DNA from: Sphagnum compactum
Taxonomy: Eukaryota > Bryophyta > Sphagnopsida > Sphagnales
Direction: 5' to 3'
Assembly: GCA_965153455.1 (NCBI GenBank)
Contig: OZ234504.1
Coordinates: 5,518,001 to 5,582,000, forward strand
Length of the DNA stretch: 64,000 bases
Below, one piece after another: positions 11,350-23,791 of the stretch. The notes under the pieces were generated by a model that saw nothing but the letters and a program-made list of their open reading frames with translations, did no database searches and was not told the DNA's origin. The first letter of the stretch is position 1. Every line of letters starts with the position of its first letter. A program made the position numbers and the translations under genes.

Positions 11350-12444
11350 ATGGCAAAGACAGGCCTCGTATTGGACCCTAAGATCTGGAGTAAGTTACCT
11401 GAGGAGCTTCTGGAAAGAGTTTTGGTGCATCTGCCTTTGCAGAGTCTGGTGCGGATGCGGGCAGTTTGCAAGAAATGGGATCATTATGTCTTCACAGGCA
11501 CATTTACAAAGTTGCGTGCAGAAGCTTTGCAGCAGAAGCCTTGGATTGTCATGACCTCTACAGAAAAGTCCCTCTTTGCTTACGATTCTGGCCTGGACAC
11601 ATGGCATGATGTTTCCATCCCGTTCAATGCCCATGAACTTCATGTTGTGGCAGCAGCGGGTGGCTTGCTCTGCTTCTCAAATGCTTGGTTCCAGTGGCCA
11701 GGCATGTACGTGTGCAATCCTATGACACAAAAGTGGCGACAGCTGCCTCCCATGAATACTTGGATGATCTCCACAGTTGGCATGGTGTATGAGGAAGCCG
11801 CCCAAGCCTTCAAGATTCTTGTTTGTGGTCGCCTTGAAGACCACAGCATGATCACTGAAGTCTATGATTCAAAGACCAACTCCTGGACCATGGGAGGCAC
11901 TCCTTCACCAGCTCGCAAGTATGGAGGAGATGCATCTCTGTGGTGTGATGGCATCTTCTACTGCCTCACATTTCCTTTCTCCACTCTCTGTCTCCTGGCA
12001 TATGACTTGCGGCAAGGAGCTTGGCATGAAGTCCCAGTGCGCATGCCTGCACCTATAATGTCACCATCGCTTGTGGAATGCAAGGGGAGATTGATGCTTG
12101 TTGGAGGCCTTGAAGAGCAGATGGTGTTTGCAATTCAGATATGGGAGCTTGATTCCATCAAGTGGGAGTGGATTGAACTTGAGAGAATGCCAGCAGAGTT
12201 GTGCAAAGACTTTGGAACAAACATGGTACCTAGTAAGCCCCTCTCTTGCTTTGCAACTGGAGATTTGATCTTCTTCACCATCCCCAGCAGCACCAACTAC
12301 ATGCCTTCTTTGATGTATGATATCACTCACCACACTTGGGACTGGTGGCCTAGTTCTGATTTCCCTGCAGAGCTTCCTGAAGTCAACATTGGTCAATCTC
12401 GGGGTATTAGCTTTGAGCCACGTCTGGATGCTTATGTCTTCTAG
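11350..12444 (+). CDS. F-box/kelch-repeat protein
   Basis: A single-exon gene of 364 codons. The first ATG is at 11350; the same frame is open upstream but has no ATG, and this start puts the F-box at the N-terminus as is usual. Residues about 12-52 form the F-box (WSKLPEELLERVLVHLPLQS... VCKKW), which would bind SKP1 in an SCF ubiquitin ligase. The rest is kelch-type beta-propeller: repeated W-x-x-L/V blocks such as YVCNPMTQKWRQLPP, EVYDSKTNSWTMGG and WELDSIKWEWIELERMP. It resembles plant F-box/kelch proteins of the At5g15710 and HAWAIIAN SKIRT type, but I cannot assign an orthologue or a substrate. Its leader of about 1 kb holds (GA)n and (GT)n tracts. No neighbouring gene is functionally linked. 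Confidence 0.9.
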   Translation: MAKTGLVLDPKIWSKLPEELLERVLVHLPLQSLVRMRAVCKKWDHYVFTGTFTKLRAEALQQKPWIVMTSTEKSLFAYDSGLDTWHDVSIPFNAHELHVVAAAGGLLCFSNAWFQWPGMYVCNPMTQKWRQLPPMNTWMISTVGMVYEEAAQAFKILVCGRLEDHSMITEVYDSKTNSWTMGGTPSPARKYGGDASLWCDGIFYCLTFPFSTLCLLAYDLRQGAWHEVPVRMPAPIMSPSLVECKGRLMLVGGLEEQMVFAIQIWELDSIKWEWIELERMPAELCKDFGTNMVPSKPLSCFATGDLIFFTIPSSTNYMPSLMYDITHHTWDWWPSSDFPAELPEVNIGQSRGISFEPRLDAYVF

Positions 12445-12778
12445 GCTGTGCTCAAATCTGCAGAAAATATTTATGTCTTAAAACTATTTGTTTTCAGATG
12501 AAGAGAGAAGTGTGTGCAAGGAAGGTCCCCAGGGAATGCAAACACAGGTGTGTCCTGTTTGTGTTTCTATCCCATGTTTTGTGGAACAAGAAAGGGATTG
12601 ATCTCTCTTAATCTTGCTTCACCCAAGTCCTCCATTTTGTCTAGAAGCTTGTCCTACCAGTGGAAAGAAATGAAACCTGAGGTTCAACTCTGAAAGAAAG
12701 CTCAATTTATGTACCTTACTTTCTTGTATTGTTGTTAGCTGATTCCCTTATATTGATTTGTGAATGATTTGATTTTTC

Positions 12779-13000
12779 ATAACCCTAAATATCTGGTAGC
12801 CAATAAAGTACCATCTCAGGAAGTCAGTATTGAGGAGATGTTGTGATAGAGAGTTGCTACTGAAAGGTGCGAAACTCTCCTTATTGTTGTTTTTTATAAC
12901 CTGAAGTATCTGATAGCCAATAAAGTACCACCTCAGAAGTCAGTATTGAGGAGAGGTGGTAGAGAATCACTACCAAAAAGGTGCAAAACTCTCCTCATTG
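12779..13000. repeat. Tandem duplication just downstream of the F-box gene (two units of about 110 bp)
   Basis: Copy 1 is about 12779-12890 and copy 2 about 12895-13000. Both read CTGGTAGCCAATAAAGTACC or CTGATAGCCAATAAAGTACC, then CAGTATTGAGGAGA, then GGTGC-AAACTCTCCT. Each carries AATAAA, so both units could act as polyadenylation regions for the F-box transcript (inference). Confidence 0.85.
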
Positions 13001-13003
13001 TAG

Positions 13004-16000
13004 TGTTCTTGCAATATGACATGAAAAAAAACTTTGTGCAGTTTTATTGGGTCGTCTCACTGCTATGGAATGTGTCACTTTGCGTTTCACATTTTCCTCT
13101 GTTGGGCATTTCTCCCTTTACTCTCGCCTCTTCCATGTGAGCACAATCTGACCTCTGAATCTTGTGTCTTGTCTGGAAAGTTAACTATGGGGTGTACTGC
13201 ATTTTTGGGCAGTAAATCCAGTTCACCTACATGTGAAATTACTATGAATCTAGGTCAATTGCTGCATTGTGAAACCATGAATTGCCAGTGTGGCAATCAA
13301 GATGTGTGGATGGAATTGAGTCTCAAGCAATGGATTTTCTTAAGGTGGCTCCTTTAGGCACTTGATCATGACATGTTACTTGTGATCCATGGTTGCCAAT
13401 GTGTTCTATAGCCCATTTACTACTGTCACATCTACTAGGACAGTTGAATGGTTGGGAACTGCCATAGAAAGAATTGACCATATTATTGTGTTTTCTTGTG
13501 TATTGAGTCCAAGAAGCCAACTTTAAAGATTCATGTGGCAGCCCTCAGTGTTTTACAGCTGCAATTTGGACCGTAGACAATCCAATGGAACCTTCTCATC
13601 GTTTTTGCCTCCATGCAGCACAAACCTTGTACTGTTGCAAGTTAGAGGGGTTACGGTGATCTTTAAACCTACCACGTATACACCCACAATTCTTGCATTT
13701 CTAAGGATCTCATTATTGTTCCTGTACAATGTCACACCAATAGTGCATTACTGATGCCACCATGGTGTTACAAGTGACAAAAATTTCATGATACCAGTGC
13801 TTTGCAGGTCTACCGCATCCAAAATAGTGTGCAAGTATTGCATATCTTCTCCCATAAACATGAAATCTTCGAATTAGAATGTGGAATGAAGATTTACATC
13901 AAAATGCACCAAATTGATCTTCGCAAAAAGTTCATGCTAAAAACTATTTAACAAATGTCATTAAATCCTCTACATAATGCATTGAAAACTTGTTTGATGC
14001 AAATAAAAAATTTCAAGCATCATTATTAATGTCACAACTTCAACCTTAACAATTAGACCAATATTTAAGAGTATGGATTTGCATAACTTGTGGTAGTTTT
14101 TTTCACATGGAGGTTTCTTCCCTTTTGTGATTACATTAACTTTGCGTTTGTGACCAGATTGTATGACCAAAATAGAAGTCAAGGCAAATGAATTTTTTAT
14201 TAACATTATAAAAAAAATGTCAGTCATTTTTTAACATTCTATTATTTCATTATGTACAAAACAATACTCCTTTATTTCATTTGTTTCATACAATATAAGA
14301 AAAATGGTGTTGTTAAATTGAATAATTCCTACACCATTATCAATTATGGTGTCAGGTAAGTTGGCGGGTTGCGCCATTATGGAGCATATCATCTTGTAAT
14401 TCCTAAACACACTTGACATATTTGTTGAAGTTCAATTAACACATGCCATGAGATTTATTAGAAAATGTATCATTATGAGATAATGCGGTTTTTCTCACAC
14501 AAAAGGTTGTGGCTCATGACACATGTTTGAAATAAATTTTGTGGTTTCATCCATAACATTCGTGTGATATGTGCCATACCTTAATGTCAAATTGTAACTT
14601 TAATGTAGTATATGTCACAATAAACACCACATATAGGACATTGTAATGGATGAAACCATAAAGTTTACCTCACACATGTTTCACCATAAGCTTTTGTAAA
14701 GATTTTTAAACAAGACATAGGTTGGAAGCTTTGGAACTTGTAATTCCTTTAATTGCATCTAGAGTTTTTTCCAGTGCCAAGTAAGATTTAGAAATAAGGT
14801 TCTTACTCCTAGCTAAAATTATGACTTTTTTCATGTCAAGTAAGGTTTCTAATCCTAGTTGAAATTATGAAGAGACAAAGTTAAACATGTAATTGATTTC
14901 TATTTTCATCAGGCGATTTGTGATGTCAAATAGATTTATCAAAGTGAATGCACACTTGTATATATTATATGTGGATGCAAACGAAATCAAACAAGCCAAT
15001 GACATTATTTTAGAAATGGACTGCATGTCTTTTTGTCCAAAAATAACTTTTTCATACAAATGAATTTTTGAACAATTTTTTTGCAAATTTTTATAATAAA
15101 TGCATATAATTGTTCAAATACATGACATGTTTTTTATTTATAGTTTTTGAATAAATAAAAACTTTTGAAAGTGTGTTCATTTATCGTAAATTTAATGTTT
15201 CATTTTTAAAAATGATAACAATTTCAAATCATAACCAAAAATTGATTTTAAAAAAAATTCTTGTATAATAAGCAAATTTTATTATAACACATCGTGTACA
15301 TTATACCCCATTTATATGTGGTAAAGGACTTTGAAGTTCTAAAATTTTAGATCAATTTTGGAAAGTTCTTTGAATTTTTACAGTTTTAGATTTTCACATA
15401 TTTTAAGGTATGAGTGCTTTTTGAATGTGGTTAATAGGTTTTTATTTTCTTATTTTTTCTTTCATCAATTTTGTTTTCTTTTATGAATCCTTTTGATAAT
15501 CTTTTGCAAAATTGATTCTTTTTTACACGATAGGTGTTCATTTTCAAAGGTTTTAAATTGAAACTTAAACTTAAAATTTTATCAAATGGATTTTTGGTTT
15601 GAATTTTTTGATATTCATATAAATGAAAAAGGAACAAGTTTCCATGATTGCCATGGTTTTAAATGGTAAAAACATAAATATTTTTTCAATTCAGATGATT
15701 TTTTTTTCAATGTCTGACATCCTTTGTGGTTAGTTTGATTGTGATTACACCTATTTGTTTCTACATCTTACAAAAGAAACACAAAGGGGATTTTTATGTG
15801 GAACTTTATGAAAGTCTTACCTTTAGGTATGGTCATTATTATCATGCAATGTTATCATTGTTATTTATTGCCGATGTAAAATGAAACTCTTTGATTTTGA
15901 ATTCAATATCAACTTCTAGTTTGAAATATATGCAACCATATTTACCTATAAAAATAAGAACCTAATTCAACATTTGAAATTAAGATAAATTTTTTTGGTG

Positions 16001-19000
16001 TTATCATCATGATTAAGGCCATGATTTTTTGTTTGTTTTACAAAACTATTAGAGAACATTCAAGCTTACTTATTTTGATGTCCCTTTCTTTGAATTGCGC
16101 TATTAATTTGCACCTTTTAGATTTGGCACATTTCATAGGTTGTTTACTTGGTGTCAGCTTCTCAAGTGACATTAGCATAATCATTTTTGACAAAGGGGTA
16201 AGTTAGTAAGTGGGTCTATTAAATATTTCATTTTTTTGTTTGATCTTCACCATACAAACATCCTTGATGAATCTATATCCCAAATTTTGTCCAATAAAAC
16301 TTGCACCCTATTCATTGAACTCCAATTTTAGTTAATTTAGGAAATAAATAGAACCATTGTGGGTCTAAATGTACACAAATAGTTTAATTGCCACATGATT
16401 CTTGTTTTTCTTGGTTGTCATCAATGACGAAAATTGTCATTGTGATATGTTCATTGGTTTTGCCCATAGGGGAAAGGCTATGCATTTGTGTAAGAGTTGG
16501 AGATAAATTTTAGGCTTGTTCCTTGACTAATGTGAAAACAACATGTGATGATAGAATGTTGATTCTAGATGGATGTGACTTTTCATGTTTGGTTGCATAT
16601 TTGGTTGAATGGTATTTTGAACTTGTGATTGTGAAGAAGAAATGTTGTCTAACCATGGTGTTTATCTTCAATACAAACCTTATATGCTATTGCATTTATA
16701 TTACACTTTCATAATATTTGTTAGCTTTGCATTTCCCACTTGCAGTTGCTTTATTACCACATTGAAGAAGAAGAAGAAGCTTCTAAGTAGTTTTTGCACA
16801 AATTCCATCGACGGCAAATTGTTGCTAAACATGTTCGAGGAATGGAGTTGGAACAATTATTGTGATCCTATTGTGCTATAATGTTGGGTTCACCATTGCA
16901 ACAATGAGTTTCAAGAAGTAGCACAAGAAAGGATATGAACATCATTAGAGACTAATCATAACTATGTACAAATAAACATTGTGCATGAAGTGCTATTCGA
17001 TATGGATGGTGTGTTGTGTGACAATGAACATTGTTCATGAGAAATTGTCATTGTTCTATTTGCAAAGATGAGTGTCATTGTGACAACTACAAATGTCGTC
17101 ATCTTCATGGGCATTGGTAGGTCTCTTATCTCCTCTTTCATAATAGCAAAATCTCTTTTGTGCTACAATTGTGCATTCTTTCTCTCTCCTTGCTCAAGTT
17201 TTTTCATTACAAATGAGTACAACAAAGAAAACAAAACAAGAAGAAGAAAAAATGAAAACATGAAATAAGGAGCCACATATGGTGTGGATAATTTTAAAAA
17301 ACTATCTTTTCTATCTTTGAAAAATCACAATGGGAACATTATGTATCAAAAAAAGGTTTAATTATTGGAATAAATTTTCATACTTTCAAAGTTGTAACCA
17401 CAAAATTTTCATGCAAAACTCATGATATTTCAAGAGTCCCTTTATATGTTTAAAACAATCAAGAAAAGGATGTGGACATGTGGTTTTTTTGTTTCAATTC
17501 TTTTTATATTTATCAAATTTTGAAAAAAATATTTTCAACTTTTTTGTGAGTTCTAGTATACTTCACAAGGACTCCATTTGCTCAAACCATTCAAAATTAT
17601 TTTATACATGTGCCATTTTGGATTCTGATACTTGAACATACTTAATCATTATTATAGTTCCAAATTTGTGATCATGGTTCAAAGCAAATTGTATATTTGA
17701 TTTTGATGTAGGACTTGATGCCAAAAAAAAACTGCTTATCAAGTTATGGGTCATATTTGGTTTCAAAATTGATATTTAGTTTGAAAAATTGTGTGAAAAA
17801 TGTATTATAAACCAATAAAAGTAGGCCATGTGGAAAATGTAGTCCTTGGAAAAGACTTTAATTTTGGCACATATGGCTCCTTATTTCATGTTTCCACCCA
17901 AACATATATTTGAAATGTGAAGATTATTATTGGAAATTTAATGAATGTTTTTTTTAATGCAACAAATTGATGCAATTGTGGTGTTTGAATGATCATCATG
18001 CGTCGAGTGAAGTGAATTTTCTAGGTGGAGTTGTAAGAAAATATGGAATCAAAGACTTTGATCATGTTTATGCAAAACAACATGGTAGAAGAATAAGGCA
18101 AATTTGTATATTTGAAAGGATAGCTAAAAAACAATGAGCCATAGCCATGTGTTCATACATGTATGTTATTATGAATTCGCTAGGTTTCAACAATGCATCA
18201 AACTTTGGAATATGAGTGGTTTTCACATCTTATATTAGCAATTGTTGTGTCATATATGCTAACATCAAATAAGTATCTATTTTGCATGATTTGGTTACAT
18301 TTTATAAAAAGTTAAACAAGGGAGTTAATGTGGAGCAAATATTTCTCACACTAGAAGGAATCTTGTCCTTTGCAACCAAGAAAACAATGACAAGAACTCT
18401 TTAATGACTTTATGAATGACTATATTCATATAACATGATTTTAAATTCTACATGGAAAAATAAATAATAATTTAAATGAAATGTTTTTGTTCCTAATGGA
18501 TGATAATATTACATATGGTAATAATGAAATCATTAGTTCATAAAAAATTTCATGCATGAGACAGTCATGACAAAGGACAAAATGATGCAAACTTATAGTT
18601 GTCACTTATATGATCATAAAATGACTATTGTTTAAAATGACTTGAACAATGATGACATGCGTTTTCAATGCAATTATCAAATGATTATATTTTGAACAAC
18701 ATGATAGTTAATGTATGACTAAAAAAATGATTATTGTAGTGACATGGATAATATTGACATGGAAGCTTCAAGTGATTTAGAAAATGAAAAACTAGCTAAA
18801 AATTAATTCCAAAAATGACTAATGTATAATGACATGGGTAATGTCGACCACCTACCTAATACCTACTTACCTACCCACCCATTCACCCATCCACATACTT
18901 ATATTTTACCTATGAACATTTTTAATAACAACTTTTAAAAGATGTTACTAGCTCACATTGTCATGCATTCAAGAGGATAAAGGCCTAGAAGGTTAATCAA

Positions 19001-19415
19001 GGTCCCAAAGATCTAGAATGTTACATTGAAGTCCCAAATCAAATGATATGTCAATGTGAGTTTCTTGGCATCACAAATTGGTGATTGGACAATGTGTGTT
19101 CACAAATTACCACATATGTATGATGTTGGTTTAAGGTTTTCCCATGGTTCATGATTCTCAATTAGCATTCATCGCCACCATTTTACAATTGCACCCAAGT
19201 CTTGACTACACTCTTATTTCCGAAAAAATTACAATGTTTTTTCATTTTCACAAATTTAGAATATATGTCTTTGATCAAATTTATGATCCTTTGATTTTTC
19301 TTTATAGGTTGTATATGAAGATCATGTATGGGCCTTGGTTAAAACAATCCTTCACATAAAGGTCTAAAAAATTGAGATCTAAGAGATGTGAAGTCTTATT
19401 ACTCAAAATCCTGGT
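13004..19415. other. AT-rich intergenic desert, no gene recognised
   Basis: This is about 6.4 kb of strongly AT-rich sequence with only short frames full of Phe, Ile and Lys codons. I recognise no domain. The texture (TTTTTG/CAAAAA runs, CATG/TGTG richness, loss of CG) suits old, methylation-decayed transposons. A short GAAGAAGAAGAAG tract lies at about 16764. Confidence 0.5.
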
Positions 19416-19419
19416 TTTT

Positions 19420-19705
19420 CTCATGATGATGGTGATGGTGGTGGTCATGATATTGTTGATGTTGATGATGGTGCAATGGTGATGGTATTGATGATGGTGT
19501 GATGGTGATGGGATTGTTGATGTTGTGATGATGATGTGGTTGATGGTGATTCAATAGTGATGATGATGGTGCTGATATTATTGATGTTGATGATGGTAAT
19601 ATGATGATGTTATTGTTAATGTTATGATGATGATGATGATGATGATGATTGATTTTGGTGATGATATTGTTGACGTTGATGATGGTGTGATGGTGATGAT
19701 GATGT
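19420..19705. repeat. GAT/GGT trinucleotide microsatellite (about 285 bp)
   Basis: The plus strand repeats GATGATGGTGATGGTG with interruptions such as ATTGTTGATGTTGATGATGG, which recur with longer periods (a higher-order pattern). The minus strand therefore shows a poly-His open frame, which I treat as an artefact of the repeat. Confidence 0.9.
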
Positions 19706-20008
19706 TGATGAGTGAAAATTTGGGATGAGTTCAGACCAAAATGCCAACGGGTGTGCACTGTGCAGTGTGGGTTGCCTTCCAAAGTCACCACATGAATCAT
19801 TAAAAATGGGCTGATCAATTTTGCAGCATTAATTAAAAATTTATATAATCAGAATCTATACTAGAAGATCTGATGATCTCCTTCACATCATCAACATGAT
19901 CACCATGCAGCAACCACAGATCATGATCAGCTGAACCACATATATATAAGCTTTTCATAGATGTTCATGTGATCTGATGATCTTCTCCACATGATCAGCT
20001 ACCTACAC

Positions 20009-20044
20009 ACACACACACACACATATATATATATGTATGTATGT
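20009..20044. repeat. (AC)n(AT)n(GTAT)n compound microsatellite
   Basis: ACACAC... passes directly into ATATAT... and then ATGTATGTATGTAG. A TATATATAAG string lies about 65 bp upstream (about 19942), but no convincing gene follows. Confidence 0.9.
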
Positions 20045-20338
20045 AGGTACATTTCTAGACTGTATCAACTTCCACTAAGTCCAGAAATCAGTCATGAAAC
20101 TCTAGAGGTAAAAGAGAAAGTTCAAAAGAAAAAATCTAAAAGTTCCCCATTCCTCAAGTTCAATGTTCAGATCTCTCAAGGTTGTAAAATGGTGGAACTT
20201 CTTGAAGCCAGGAACTGGCCAATTTGGTCAAAAAAAACATCAGCTGCTGCTGTAGAATTGTTGGTTGTTGTGAAATTTCTGTGCAGTTTTAAAATCACAA
20301 CTTGGGATGAGAATTTTGCTGCAAATTGATTTGTGGGT

Positions 20339-20391
20339 GTCAAGGAGGAGGAGGAGGAGGAGGAGGAGGAGGAGCAGCAGCAGCAGGGATG
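20339..20391. repeat. (GGA)n(GCA)n microsatellite
   Basis: AGGAGGAGG units run into AGCAGCAGCAG and then GATGATGATCATCATC. A second (TTC)n(CTC)n tract is at about 20548-20583. Confidence 0.9.
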
Positions 20392-20684
20392 ATGATGATC
20401 ATCATGGCCTGCATGATGATCTGGTGATCTGAGATTCTCGGTTGATGTGTGCCTGAAATCTCCAGGATCTGTGTTGTAAACATGTTGAGTTTGGACTGTT
20501 GCAGATGTGTTCCAATTGTCCTCACCTTGATGAACTCAGCACAGATTCTTCTTCTTCTTCTTCTTCCTCCTCCTCCTCCTCTTGAAAAGTGGCCGAGAGT
20601 CTTTGAAGCATATTCTTGATCTACAGCAGCAGCAGGAGGAGCCACTGGCCGGAAGACGTTGATGATCAAGCTGCTGAATCTTCT

Positions 20685-21182
20685 TCATCGGTGAATGCTC
20701 GAGACAGGTAACCCAAGAGGAGCAGCAAAAGCAGTGCCACCAGAAACACCACTTTGACCTCGACGAACACCGAGAATGCGAATGCAATCAACAAGTACGT
20801 CATCTTCTTCAGGCACTTGATCTTCACGTGTGAGGGGTGGATTCAACCTCAGATTTTGTGTACAACTTGTTGCTGCTGCATGATCTGGACTACTAGCTCA
20901 GTTTGTGCTAGGACATGTGATCATGTTTCTTCAACGTGAACACCTAAGATCGTCTACGAGCTTGAGATCTCGGATCTCAACCAGTCTGTATTCATCATCA
21001 TCAGCAGCAGCAGCAGTTTGGAATCCTGTATCAATTGGTGATGATGATCTCCAGTGATCTGAGGACCTGCTGCTGCAGTAGAACAGACAGATTGCACAGT
21101 CTACCGTTGCAGAAATTGCCAAGAGCAAGATGAGAAGCACACACAGGTCGGAGAGTACAGGATCTTCTGCAGCAAAAAGCAT
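20685..21182 (-). CDS. Weak candidate: small single-pass membrane protein, two exons
   Basis: From an ATG at 21182 the minus strand encodes MLFAAEDPVLSDLCV, then a hydrophobic segment (LLILLLAISATVDCAICLF), then an acidic tail (AAAADDDEYRLVEIRDLKL). A donor AG|GTGTTC at 20944 and an acceptor CTGAG|GT at 20847 would join it in phase to LTREDQVPEEDDVLVDCIRI, ending at a TGA at 20685 (133 residues). Against it: no family recognition, other frames of exon 2 are also open (one encodes a hydrophobic MTYLLIAFAF peptide), and the area is CAG/TCA-repeat rich. Transcript evidence would be decisive. Confidence 0.22.
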
Positions 21183-21299
21183 TGTGTAGGTAGTACCCAA
21201 TCTTCCAGCTGCCCGTCTTTTCCCCCAGAGATGTCCAGAGTTACTACAAATCAGCTGAAGACTCGAGATCTTCAACAGAATTGCTAATCCTCAGACCCT

Positions 21300-23580
21300 G
21301 ATAACCCAATTGCAGATCATTGCCAAAAAAAGGGTTGTCCAGAAGAACCATGGATGTCTGCGTGAGATTCATGCATGCATCATGAGATCATTGATGTGCA
21401 CGCGGCAGAGATGCTGCTGCTGCCTGCAGGCACATGACCTTCAGCACTCATGTGATCCTCTCAAAGACACATGATCAAGACATCATGTCAAGTTTCCTCT
21501 GCAACACAAATATTGAACCCACATGTGGTGTGAAGAAGCTCCATCATGAGTTCCCCACGAAAGTCTTGTTAAGAATCCTCATGATCAGCCTTCCTGAATG
21601 CTTCTGACTCGTGGATCATGCTGATAATGTGCTCACGGGTTTCACAGATCATGCATAAAATCTTCTATGATCTACAGCTGGTCTCCAGAATTTTCCCAGA
21701 GAAATTCTATTGCAGGAGCATGCCAGAATCATCATGTCAAGACTTGCACTTAAGGGGTACAAAAAGAAAAAGAAAAAAGGCTTGAACATGGAAGAAGAAG
21801 AAGAAGTGGAGACACCCGTTGATGCTAAACAGGCAGAAAGAAGCGTAATTTTTACATATAGAGACTCGAGAGTGATGATCTCAGGGGTTTTGCTGCAGAA
21901 AACACAAGCGGAAGATGTACTGAAGCCGCCAAACTAAAAAGATTATTGCAAGCAACCTCGAATCATGTGAACTCCTGAATCCTTGGGCAGACATGTATGA
22001 AGATCTATCCTGCCAAGAAACATGGGAGGCTAGTGTGTACGTGTGTATGTGTGTGTTTTTTGGCAAAACTGAATGGAAAAAATTCAACTAGCATGCTTGA
22101 TTTAGGAGGATCTGATCACATATTCTTCTTTGGTCTAAAAGAGCAACAACAAAAAACGCCCACCATGATCAGAGTTCTAAAAGATTGCACAATCTGCACA
22201 ATCTTGTAGTACCACATCTGAAGGTTCTGTGAAAACTGAAATTGAGAATTGGGTGTTACAGCTGCTGCTAGTTCCTGAAGCATTTTAGTACTAGTTGAAA
22301 GGGTCTAAGAAGAGTAGGAGGAGGAGGAGGAATAGGAGATCTGATAGATCATCCTCAGAAGAAGCTGAAAATGCATGCTCAAGACACGTTCTTCTTGCAA
22401 CAAGAAGCTTGACAGTCGTTCTTCTTACTGTTTGAAAACAACAACAACAACAACAACGTTCTGATCTGATCTGATCTGATCTGATGGGTGCAGCTCCTCC
22501 TCCTCCTCCTCCTGCAATGATCACTCATCGTCAATCAAACGGCTTCTTCTTTTGAACTCTAATCTCAGTCCGTTTGAATTCAACGATGTGCAGATTTGTT
22601 TGAAGCAATTGCCCCCCAACTTCAAAATCATTTCAAGGAATTCAACTCTTGAATAGACACACAAACTGAAACTTGGGAAAAACAAAGAAGCCAGACGGAC
22701 GGACGGACGGACGGACAGAAATTCTTCAAGAACAAGAGACAGAGCTTAGCTATGCAGCAAATATCTGGAGGGAGGAGGAAAGCCATGGCACTCTTTTTTA
22801 TTATGAAAGATTCTTCTGTTGAAATTGAAGTCGAGAAAGACTTGTAATGTTATTACATTGCAATCCCACCATTCAAGAAAACACTTGCTGGAGAGAAAAA
22901 AAGATCCAACAAAACTTTTCTTCATGCATGCTGCTGCTTCTTTTAGACTTCTTGTTCTTGTTTCTTGTTTCTTGTTTGTACGTGCAGCAGCACCCATACA
23001 CTTGCAACCCTGCAGTCAGTAGTCATGTGTGTGGAATCCTTCCAGTCTTGAGAGCTTCTTCTTCTTCTGTGCACACAGTGGGAAGCAAACTTGGACAACC
23101 CAATACAGTAATTCTTTTGTTTTCCCACAATGGAAGGTGATCATCAAGGTGATCATCAAAGAACCAAAACACCATTCCTCCTTCATCTCCTCCTCTGCTG
23201 TTGTCATGTGCACTGTTGCAGTTGCTGTGACCCGAACAACAACGGAGCGGTGATGGGTGCAGTGATCGCCCAGAAGGCAGTGTGACGACGAGCACCGCTG
23301 TGGTTTGTTTCTTGTTGTTGGTGTGTGCCATTTTGGTGTGTTTGTGCGTGTGTGTGTGTGGGAGGAGGGGGGTGGTTTCTTTCTTTCTTCCCTCTTGTGG
23401 GTTTGCAGCAAACACATTTTGGGTCACTCGGATACTCTCCTCAGATCACCCACACACAAGCTTTTCCCTCCTCCATCCTCTGGATCTGCAAACATTAGAA
23501 GATGTGGGTCTTCCCAGCAGATGGAGGGAGAGCTTGACCTGCTGCTTAGATTCAGTACCATTTGATGTGGAGCAGGAGCA
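21300..23580. other. TGATC/CAG-rich intergenic DNA and TM9 gene upstream region
   Basis: No gene is recognised. The tract is dense in TGATC, CATGATC and GCAGC words. It holds simple repeats: (CAA)n at about 22437-22456, CTGAT repeats at about 22461-22486, (CTC)n at about 22494-22512 and (GGAC)n at about 22694-22715. A decoy signal-peptide-like peptide (MHAAASFRLLVLVSCFLFV) is encoded at about 22927 but does not connect to the TM9 exons. Confidence 0.5.
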
Positions 23581-23587
23581 GACCTAT

Positions 23588-23791
23588 ATGATCAAGGAGC
23601 AGGAGGAACATTACAAGAAAAACAAGCCTAAGAAGAGGAAGACGAACAAGAAGCAAGAACAAGAACAAGAAGGAGCAGCTCCAGTGAAATCCCTTGACAA
23701 TGCAGCAGCAGAGTCCAATGCAGATGCAGATGGTGCTGTTGTTATGGACACCCTGCTTGCTCTTCTTACTCCATCTGTGCAGTGCAACTGA
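23588..23791 (+). CDS. Upstream ORF overlapping the TM9 start codon out of frame
   Basis: An ATG at 23588 opens a 67-codon frame rich in Lys, Glu and Gln (KNKPKKRKTNKKQEQEQEG) that ends at 23791. That is 91 bases past the TM9 ATG at 23700 and in another frame. If the TM9 mRNA leader includes it, scanning ribosomes would meet this start first, so it would reduce TM9 translation unless skipped. Whether it lies in the mRNA is not shown by sequence alone. Confidence 0.35.
   Translation: MIKEQEEHYKKNKPKKRKTNKKQEQEQEGAAPVKSLDNAAAESNADADGAVVMDTLLALLTPSVQCN

Noticed and set aside
19399-19818. Poly-His protein on the minus strand
   Set aside because: It is the translation of a GAT/GGT microsatellite with no conserved flanks.
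22819-23022. MHAAASFRLLVLVSCFLFVRA as the TM9 signal peptide exon
   Set aside because: It looks like a signal peptide, but the exon at 23700-23804 gives the family junction EYDHK-YAVGD with the correct phase and is nearer to exon 2.
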